From Clostridium thermobutyricum (GTDB lineage: Bacteria; Bacillota; Clostridia; Ch29): a stretch of 64,000 nucleotides of DNA. A program made the position numbers and the translations under genes. Positions within the stretch are counted from its first letter, which is position 1. Each line of letters begins with the position of its first letter. Positions 57,856 through 64,000 of this stretch are shown here, piece after piece. Below the pieces are notes generated by a model that was not told the origin of the DNA, made no database searches, and was given only the letters and a program-made list of their open reading frames with translations. The stretch spans positions 1-64,000 of the forward strand of contig JAENYX010000011.1 of NCBI GenBank assembly GCA_016841565.1, read 5' to 3'.

Positions 57856-59271
57856 CTATCCCTCCAGCGCCGCCCCGATTGCTTCCTTTATATTGCCAAC
57901 TCCAATTATTTTGCCTGCTTTCCGGTCTATCTGCTTTAAGTTATCCCTTGGAATAATACAATTATCAAAGCCAAGCTTTCTTGCCTCTGAAACCCTTCTA
58001 TCTATGGAATTAACCGCCCTAACCTCTCCCGTCAGACCAACTTCGCCGATTACCACAGCGGCCTTGTCAACCGGCAGATTTTTGAAGCTGGATGCAACGG
58101 CTACAACTATGCCTAAATCCACAGCCGGTTCATCGGTCTTTAGCCCGCCTACCACATTTAGGAATGCATCCTGTCCCTGGACCTGCATACCCAGCCTCTT
58201 CTCCATAACTGCCATCAGCATGGACAGCCTGTTGTAATCTATCCCTGTGGCCATCCTTCTCGGCATCCCCAGATTTGAAGTGCTTACCAGCGCCTGAAGC
58301 TCAATAAGCATTGGCCGGGTCCCTTCCATACTGCATACCACCACTGTACCCGGAACGCCTGCAGGCCTTCCCTCCAGCATGAATTCAGACGGGTTTGGAA
58401 CCTCAACAAGACCCTTGTCTTTCATCTCAAAGACCCCTATCTCGTTGGTGGAGCCGTATCTGTTCTTTACAGATCTTACTACCCTGTAGCTGTGGTATCT
58501 TTCCCCCTCAAAATACAGCACGGTATCCACCATATGCTCCAGGACCCTTGGTCCTGCAATTGCTCCCTGCTTAGTTACATGTCCTATGATAAATGTAGGA
58601 ATTGAAAAGGTTTTTGCCATCCTAAGCAGCCTTGCCGTGGCTTCCCTTACCTGGCTGACGCTGCCGGGAGCAGAAGAAATTTCCGGCGTATAAACCGTTT
58701 GTATTGAATCTATTATAATCATATCAGGAACCAGCCTTTTGACCTGCTCCAAAATGATGTCCAGATCCGTTTCTCCCAGTACAAAGATATTTTGATTGTT
58801 TATGTCCAATCTTTCTCCTCTTATCTTTATCTGTTTTACCGATTCCTCTCCTGAGACATAAAGCGTCTTATGTGACCGGGGTATGCTTCCTGCCAGTTGA
58901 AGAAGGAGAGTGGATTTACCTATGCCCGGGTCCCCGCCGACCAGAACCAAAGAACCCTTAACTATCCCGCCTCCCAAAACTCTGTCAAGTTCGGCTATTC
59001 CTGTGCTGCCTCTGGCTTCCATTGAAAGGTCAATCCGGTCCATTGGGACAGGTTTATTATTCTCTCCACTGCCAGAAGCCTTCCGGCCGGTCGCTTTGTT
59101 AATCAATTCTTCGATCATGGTATTCCATTCATCGCATGACGGACATCTTCCCATCCATTTCGGACTCTCGTAGCCACAGCTCTGACAGACAAATACGCTC
59201 TTTGCTTTAGCCATGTACTTATCCCCTTTACCCTTGTTTTTTTCTCTGTCACCAATTTTGAAAAAGCCCAA
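57856..59271 (-). CDS. radA: DNA repair protein RadA
   Basis: CQSCGYESPKWMGRCPSCDEWNT zinc finger, GGDPGIGKSTLLLQ; true start may be internal (MAKAKSVFVC). Confidence 0.97.
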   Translation of the reverse strand: MGFFKIGDREKNKGKGDKYMAKAKSVFVCQSCGYESPKWMGRCPSCDEWNTMIEELINKATGRKASGSGENNKPVPMDRIDLSMEARGSTGIAELDRVLGGGIVKGSLVLVGGDPGIGKSTLLLQLAGSIPRSHKTLYVSGEESVKQIKIRGERLDINNQNIFVLGETDLDIILEQVKRLVPDMIIIDSIQTVYTPEISSAPGSVSQVREATARLLRMAKTFSIPTFIIGHVTKQGAIAGPRVLEHMVDTVLYFEGERYHSYRVVRSVKNRYGSTNEIGVFEMKDKGLVEVPNPSEFMLEGRPAGVPGTVVVCSMEGTRPMLIELQALVSTSNLGMPRRMATGIDYNRLSMLMAVMEKRLGMQVQGQDAFLNVVGGLKTDEPAVDLGIVVAVASSFKNLPVDKAAVVIGEVGLTGEVRAVNSIDRRVSEARKLGFDNCIIPRDNLKQIDRKAGKIIGVGNIKEAIGAALEG

Positions 59272-59289
59272 TACTATTGCTTACACTCC

Positions 59290-59325
59290 AAAAGCAAACA
59301 GGGGATCTGTCCCCTGTTTGCTTTT
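59290..59325. terminator. Perfect 16-bp inverted repeat between clpC and radA
   Basis: aaaagcaaacagggga-tctg-tcccctgtttgctttt. Confidence 0.8.
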
Positions 59326-59331
59326 GCATGT

Positions 59332-61767
59332 TCATTTGGGTTTTACCGTTATAATTCCATCCTTTGCATCAATAATTACGGTGTCCCCTTCCTTGATGTT
59401 GGCACTCAGCATCTCCTCCGACAGCTTATCCTCTATCATGCTCTGTATTGCCCGCCGCAAAGGCCTTGCTCCGTACATCTGATCAAAACCTTCTTTTGCA
59501 ATTATCTCTTTTGCCTCCCGGCTGACTTCAAGTGAAAGCTGCAAGCTTTTTACCCTCTCGGACAGGTTGGCCAGCATCAAATCCACTATTTTTAATATAT
59601 GGTCTTGCTCCAATTGGTGGAATACAATAACTTCATCCACCCGGTTGAGAAACTCCGGCCGGAATGTCTTTTTGAGTTCTTCCATTATCTTTTCCTTCAT
59701 CTTCTGGTATTCGTCCTTTTTAGTATCCTCGGCCACACCTGCGAACCCAAGATTTTTTTGCTTTCTGATTGTATGGGCCCCCACATTGGAAGTCATTATT
59801 ACAACGGTATTTTTAAAGTCCACAGTACGGCCCTTAGCATCCGTCAGTCGGCCGTCCTCCAGAATCTGCAGAAGTATATTAAATACATCGGGATGGGCTT
59901 TCTCTATCTCATCCATCAAAATTACCGAATAGGGCCTTCGTCGGACCTTCTCGGTAAGCTGTCCGCCTTCTTCATACCCAACATATCCCGGAGGTGAGCC
60001 CACCAGTCTTGATACCGAATGCTTCTCCATATATTCGGACATATCCACTCTGATTGTAGCGTCCTCGTCTCCAAACAAGGCTTCGGCAAGGGCTCTGGAA
60101 AGCTCGGTCTTGCCCACCCCCGTAGGACCAAGAAATATGAACGAACCTATAGGCCTTTTGGGGTCCTTGAGACCAACCCTGGCCCTCCTTACAGCTCTGG
60201 CAACAGCCTTAACCGCCTCATCCTGGCCTATCACCCTTTTATGCAGCACATCTTCCATTTTTACAAGACGTTCGCTTTCTTCTTCTGCAAGCTTGGTGAC
60301 AGGGATTCCTGTCCAATCGGACGTTATGATTGCTATATCTTCCTCATCCACCACTGCAGTGGTTTTCCGGGTATCTTTTTCCCAATTCCCTTTTATATCG
60401 TTCAGTTGTTGTTTCAGTTTTTGTTCCTCATCCCTTAAACTTGCGGCCTTTTCAAACTCCTGATGGCTTATGGCCTCTTCCTTTTCTTTTTTCAGCCCTT
60501 CTATCTTTACCTCCAGCTCCTTTAGTTCAGGTGGAGCCGTTATGGTTTTTATCCTTATCTTGGAAGCCGCTTCATCTATTAAATCTATGGCTTTGTCGGG
60601 AAGAAATCTGTCGGCAATATACCTGTCGGACAGTGCAGCGGCTGCCACTATGGCTTTGTCGGTTATCTTGACCCTGTGATGGGATTCGTATTTGTCCCTC
60701 AACCCTTTGAGAATGCCAATGGTCTCGTCAACGGTGGGCTCGCCAACCTCAATCGGTTGAAACCTTCGCTCCAGGGCAGGGTCCTTTTCAACATGCTTCC
60801 TGTATTCCTCAAGGGTGGTGGCTCCAATTGCCTGAATTTCTCCGCGGGCTAGTGCAGGCTTTAGGATATTGGAGGCATCAATTGCGCCTTCTGCGGCGCC
60901 TGCTCCTATTATGGTGTGCATTTCATCAATAAAGAGTATTACATTGGCTGTCTGAATGAGCTCAGCCATTACCTTTTTAAGTCTGTCTTCAAATTCACCA
61001 CGGTATTTGGCGCCTGCAACCATGGAAGCAAGGTCCAGCGTAACCACCCTTTTGCCTTTCAGTATTTCTGGTACCTTCCCTTCCACTATTTTTTGGGCCA
61101 GGCCTTCTGCTATGGCAGTTTTTCCTACCCCCGGCTCCCCTATAAGTACCGGATTGTTTTTGGTCCGACGGCTTAGTATTTGTATTACCCTTTCAATTTC
61201 CCTGAATCTTCCTATAACGGGATCGAGTTTGCCTTCCCTGACCATTTGCGTCAGATCCCGGCCGTACTGGTTCAGTGTCGGCGTTTCAGTTTTGTTTTGC
61301 GCAGAATCCCCTTGATTGGAAGTTTGGCTGCTCAAAGTTTTTATAATTTCTTCTCTGGCTTTGCCAAGGTCAACATTTAAATCCCTCAGTACCTTTGCGG
61401 CTATCCCTTCGCCCTCCCTTATAAGTCCAAGCAGTATGTGCTCTGTACCGACGTAATTATGATTCATCCGCCGGGCTTCAAGGTAGCTGAGCTCCAATAC
61501 TCTTTTGGACCTGGGCGTCAGGTCTATTTCCTGGTCCACGGGGCTGTCATAGCCTCTGCCAATGAATTCTTCTATTTTCTCAATGACCTTTGCAGAATCA
61601 ACTCCCATACCCTTCAGTATCTGGGCGGCAATGCCCTTGCCTTCCTTTATTAATCCCAGCAGCAAATGCTCTGTGCCTACATTTTTATGATTTAGCTGAG
61701 CAGCTTCCTGACGGGAAATCAATATTACTTTTTGCGCTCTTTCAGTAAATCTCTCGAATATATCCAT
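59332..61767 (-). CDS. clpC: ATP-dependent Clp protease ATP-binding subunit ClpC
   Basis: 811 aa; two Clp_N repeats, two AAA domains, UVR motif. Confidence 0.98.
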   Translation of the reverse strand: MDIFERFTERAQKVILISRQEAAQLNHKNVGTEHLLLGLIKEGKGIAAQILKGMGVDSAKVIEKIEEFIGRGYDSPVDQEIDLTPRSKRVLELSYLEARRMNHNYVGTEHILLGLIREGEGIAAKVLRDLNVDLGKAREEIIKTLSSQTSNQGDSAQNKTETPTLNQYGRDLTQMVREGKLDPVIGRFREIERVIQILSRRTKNNPVLIGEPGVGKTAIAEGLAQKIVEGKVPEILKGKRVVTLDLASMVAGAKYRGEFEDRLKKVMAELIQTANVILFIDEMHTIIGAGAAEGAIDASNILKPALARGEIQAIGATTLEEYRKHVEKDPALERRFQPIEVGEPTVDETIGILKGLRDKYESHHRVKITDKAIVAAAALSDRYIADRFLPDKAIDLIDEAASKIRIKTITAPPELKELEVKIEGLKKEKEEAISHQEFEKAASLRDEEQKLKQQLNDIKGNWEKDTRKTTAVVDEEDIAIITSDWTGIPVTKLAEEESERLVKMEDVLHKRVIGQDEAVKAVARAVRRARVGLKDPKRPIGSFIFLGPTGVGKTELSRALAEALFGDEDATIRVDMSEYMEKHSVSRLVGSPPGYVGYEEGGQLTEKVRRRPYSVILMDEIEKAHPDVFNILLQILEDGRLTDAKGRTVDFKNTVVIMTSNVGAHTIRKQKNLGFAGVAEDTKKDEYQKMKEKIMEELKKTFRPEFLNRVDEVIVFHQLEQDHILKIVDLMLANLSERVKSLQLSLEVSREAKEIIAKEGFDQMYGARPLRRAIQSMIEDKLSEEMLSANIKEGDTVIIDAKDGIITVKPK

Positions 61768-61779
61768 GAAAATTCCTCC

Positions 61780-62802
61780 TTATTTTAGCTTTTTTCTTAT
61801 CAATTCTGCTCTTAGTGTATCCCTCTCCATATCCGAAAGCTGTTTTCGGGCTATTTTCTGCAGGGAAGCCGGCTGTGACTGCAGCATTATCTCATTCAAG
61901 TCTTTTGTGGTGACACCGGTTACCAGATTTAAATCCACGCCCAGTCTAACATCCGACAATAATTCCATAAGCTCCTTGGAAGGCAAAATTCTTGCCCCTG
62001 TCAGCAGTCCGTAGGACCTGCATACCTTATCCTCCAGTTCCACCCTGTTATTGCTCATTAAAGCATCCCTTGCCTGATTTTCCTTGTTTATTATTTCCCT
62101 GGTCATACCCTTAAGGCTTTCTATTATATGCTCTTCAGATTTCCCAAGAGTCAGCTGGTTGGAAATCTGAACCATATTGCCCACCACATCGGTTCCTTCT
62201 CCATAAATCCCCCTAACGGCAAGTCCCAGCTGAGTTAACGCCTGGAAAACCCTGCTAAGCTGATTGGTAAGAACCAGCGCCGGAAGATGGGCCATCACCG
62301 AAACCCGCATACCGGTACCGGTATTGGTAGGGCAGGCGGTAAGATAACCCATCCTTTCATCAAAGGCATAGTTTATTGTCTCTTCCAGAACATCATCAAT
62401 TTTACCCGCAAGATCCCATCCCTCTTCCAATTGAAGTCCCGGAAGCAGTATTTGCATCCTTATATGGTCTTCTTCATTCACCATTATACTCACACGATAG
62501 TCCTTCCGGATAAAAACCGCCGAATGCTTATGCCTTTCCGCTAAAGCCGGACTTATCATATGGTTTTCTATCAAAACCCTGGAATCAAGGGGTGAAATAT
62601 CCTTCAGCACAGTAAGGCTGAATTCTCTGGCCAAAACAGGATTCCGGTCGATAGCTTCCTTGATAATATCAACTACTTTGGCTGAGCCCTTTTCATTTAA
62701 TCTGTCGGGAAACGGTATGCCCTGTATATTTCTGGCAAGCCTAATCCGGGAACTAAGAACTATATGGTTATCAGGCCCATCACCATTAATCCAGTCTAAC
62801 AT
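61780..62802 (-). CDS. mcsB: Protein arginine kinase McsB
   Basis: VLSSRIRLARNIQGIPFPDRL; CPTNTGTGMRVSVM guanido kinase motif. Confidence 0.97.
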   Translation of the reverse strand: MLDWINGDGPDNHIVLSSRIRLARNIQGIPFPDRLNEKGSAKVVDIIKEAIDRNPVLAREFSLTVLKDISPLDSRVLIENHMISPALAERHKHSAVFIRKDYRVSIMVNEEDHIRMQILLPGLQLEEGWDLAGKIDDVLEETINYAFDERMGYLTACPTNTGTGMRVSVMAHLPALVLTNQLSRVFQALTQLGLAVRGIYGEGTDVVGNMVQISNQLTLGKSEEHIIESLKGMTREIINKENQARDALMSNNRVELEDKVCRSYGLLTGARILPSKELMELLSDVRLGVDLNLVTGVTTKDLNEIMLQSQPASLQKIARKQLSDMERDTLRAELIRKKLK

Positions 62803-62804
62803 TC

Positions 62805-63317
62805 TCAGCCCTCCTTCTTGTTGCTTTTATTAATACTTTTTATCCTGTCGCGGAGCTCGGCAGCCCTCTCATACTCCTCTGCTCTGACGGCTCTTTCCAA
62901 TTCCTCCTTCAGGCTGTCAATCTCCTTTTTAACTCTTAGGGAGCTTCCTACCCGCTTGGGTATTTTACCCGAATGCTGTATATTGCCCTGAATCTTTTTT
63001 AATAACGGAAGCAGCCTGTCTCTGTATGAAGCATAGCACGCATCGCAGCCCAGTTTTCCGGTTTTTCTGAATTCCCCGAAGTTCTGCCCGCATTGGCTGC
63101 ATTTTGCTGTTTCCAGCTTCTCTATCTTTATTGGCGTTTCCATCCCCATATCCAAAAGAGATGACAACAATGCATTTATTGAGAAGGAATCATCGGCCAG
63201 CATACCCTTCTCCTTCATTGCACACTCTTTGCAAAGATGAAGCTCCTGCTTCTTTCCGTTTATTGTTGTAATCCTATGAATCACTGCCGGATTTTTTCCG
63301 CATTTATCACAAACCAT
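62805..63317 (-). CDS. mcsA: McsA, UvrB/UvrC motif zinc protein
   Basis: CDKCGKNPAVIH...CKEC...CSQCGQNF...CDACYASYRDRLLPLLKKIQG. Confidence 0.95.
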   Translation of the reverse strand: MVCDKCGKNPAVIHRITTINGKKQELHLCKECAMKEKGMLADDSFSINALLSSLLDMGMETPIKIEKLETAKCSQCGQNFGEFRKTGKLGCDACYASYRDRLLPLLKKIQGNIQHSGKIPKRVGSSLRVKKEIDSLKEELERAVRAEEYERAAELRDRIKSINKSNKKEG

Positions 63318-63359
63318 TATATTTCCTCCTTTCGCAAATTGCAGAGACCAGATACCCCA

Positions 63360-63821
63360 TTAACCGGTGACCAATACCGAGAGCATGGATTTCAGCAGGC
63401 TTGCCCTCACAACGTCCTTGGATGGCGAAAACACATTTAAGCTCTTGTCATTAACAGCGGCATCCATTATCAGTCTTTCCCTCCGGGTAAGAATACCCTT
63501 CTCCTCCATATTGGCCAGTATTCTGGCAGCATCAAGCTGGGATATGCTGTTCCCTATATACTCATATATTATATGTCCGATATAGGGCTTGGTATCGGTA
63601 TGCAGTTTCTGAATTCTGATAAAGCCGCCCCCGCCTCTTCTGCTCACAATATAATATCCTTTATCTATAGTAAATCTGGTTGAAAGCACATAGTTTATCT
63701 GTGACGGAGCGCAGTTAAAATGGTCGGCCAGCTCATTCCTCTGTATCTCCAGCATACCCGTCTGTGCATCTCTCATAAGTTCCTTTATAAACTGTTCTAT
63801 TATATCGCTTAAACGTGCCAT
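63360..63821 (-). CDS. ctsR: Transcriptional repressor CtsR
   Basis: MARLSDIIEQFIKELMRDAQTGMLEIQRNELADHFNCAPSQINYVLSTRFT; SD AGAGGTGATGC. Confidence 0.97.
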   Translation of the reverse strand: MARLSDIIEQFIKELMRDAQTGMLEIQRNELADHFNCAPSQINYVLSTRFTIDKGYYIVSRRGGGGFIRIQKLHTDTKPYIGHIIYEYIGNSISQLDAARILANMEEKGILTRRERLIMDAAVNDKSLNVFSPSKDVVRASLLKSMLSVLVTG

Positions 63822-63840
63822 TGCATCACCTCTGCAGTAA

Positions 63841-63857
63841 TTTGACTTTCTTTGACT
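63841..63857 (-). promoter_or_regulatory. CtsR operator
   Basis: Minus strand AGTCAAA-GAA-AGTCAAA direct heptad repeat. Confidence 0.92.
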
Positions 63858-63863
63858 ATTAAT

Positions 63864-63892
63864 ATTATAGTAAATCTTCCAAAGCTTTTCAA
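63864..63892 (-). promoter_or_regulatory. ctsR operon sigma-A promoter
   Basis: Minus strand TTGAAA-17 bp-TATAAT immediately upstream of the CtsR operator. Confidence 0.88.
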
Positions 63893-64000
63893 TAGGGTTC
63901 ACCATATTTTTTCCCTATAAAATGCAGAATTAATCAATCTTCCCCATATAAAAAACGGGGTTATCCCCGTTTTGGCTGAAGCAAAATCCTCATAATCCAC

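Overview
The window is almost entirely a housekeeping island of a low-to-mid GC Firmicute, probably Clostridia, transcribed on the minus strand. In transcription order it holds: ctsR-mcsA-mcsB-clpC-radA; a nine-gene V-type ATPase operon; carD, a PIN/TRAM gene, ispD, ispF; gltX, cysS, mrnC, thyX, rlmB, a YacP/NYN gene, sigH; tRNA-Thr(GGT), tuf copy 2, rpmG, secE, nusG, rplKAJL, rpoBC, an L7Ae-like gene, rpsL, rpsG, fusA, tuf copy 1; the S10/spc/alpha ribosomal operons with secY, adk, map, infA, rpoA, rplQ; then ecfA1-ecfA2-ecfT, truA, rplM, rpsI and a YbjQ-like gene. One convincing plus-strand gene (57314-57709) encodes a small Cys-containing conserved protein of uncertain function. I found no CRISPR array, prophage, defence island or obvious new multi-gene system. 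The most interesting signals are non-coding: two tuf copies in a ~1.3 kb apparently identical tract that runs past the stop codon into a palindromic repeat; a third member of that repeat family in the gltX leader; a pair of inverted, MITE-like ~145-170 bp elements flanking the V-ATPase/carD region; several candidate structured leaders (rplJ, rpoB, rpsL, rpsL-rpsG, rpsJ, rplM); and a CtsR operator placed just downstream of a consensus promoter.
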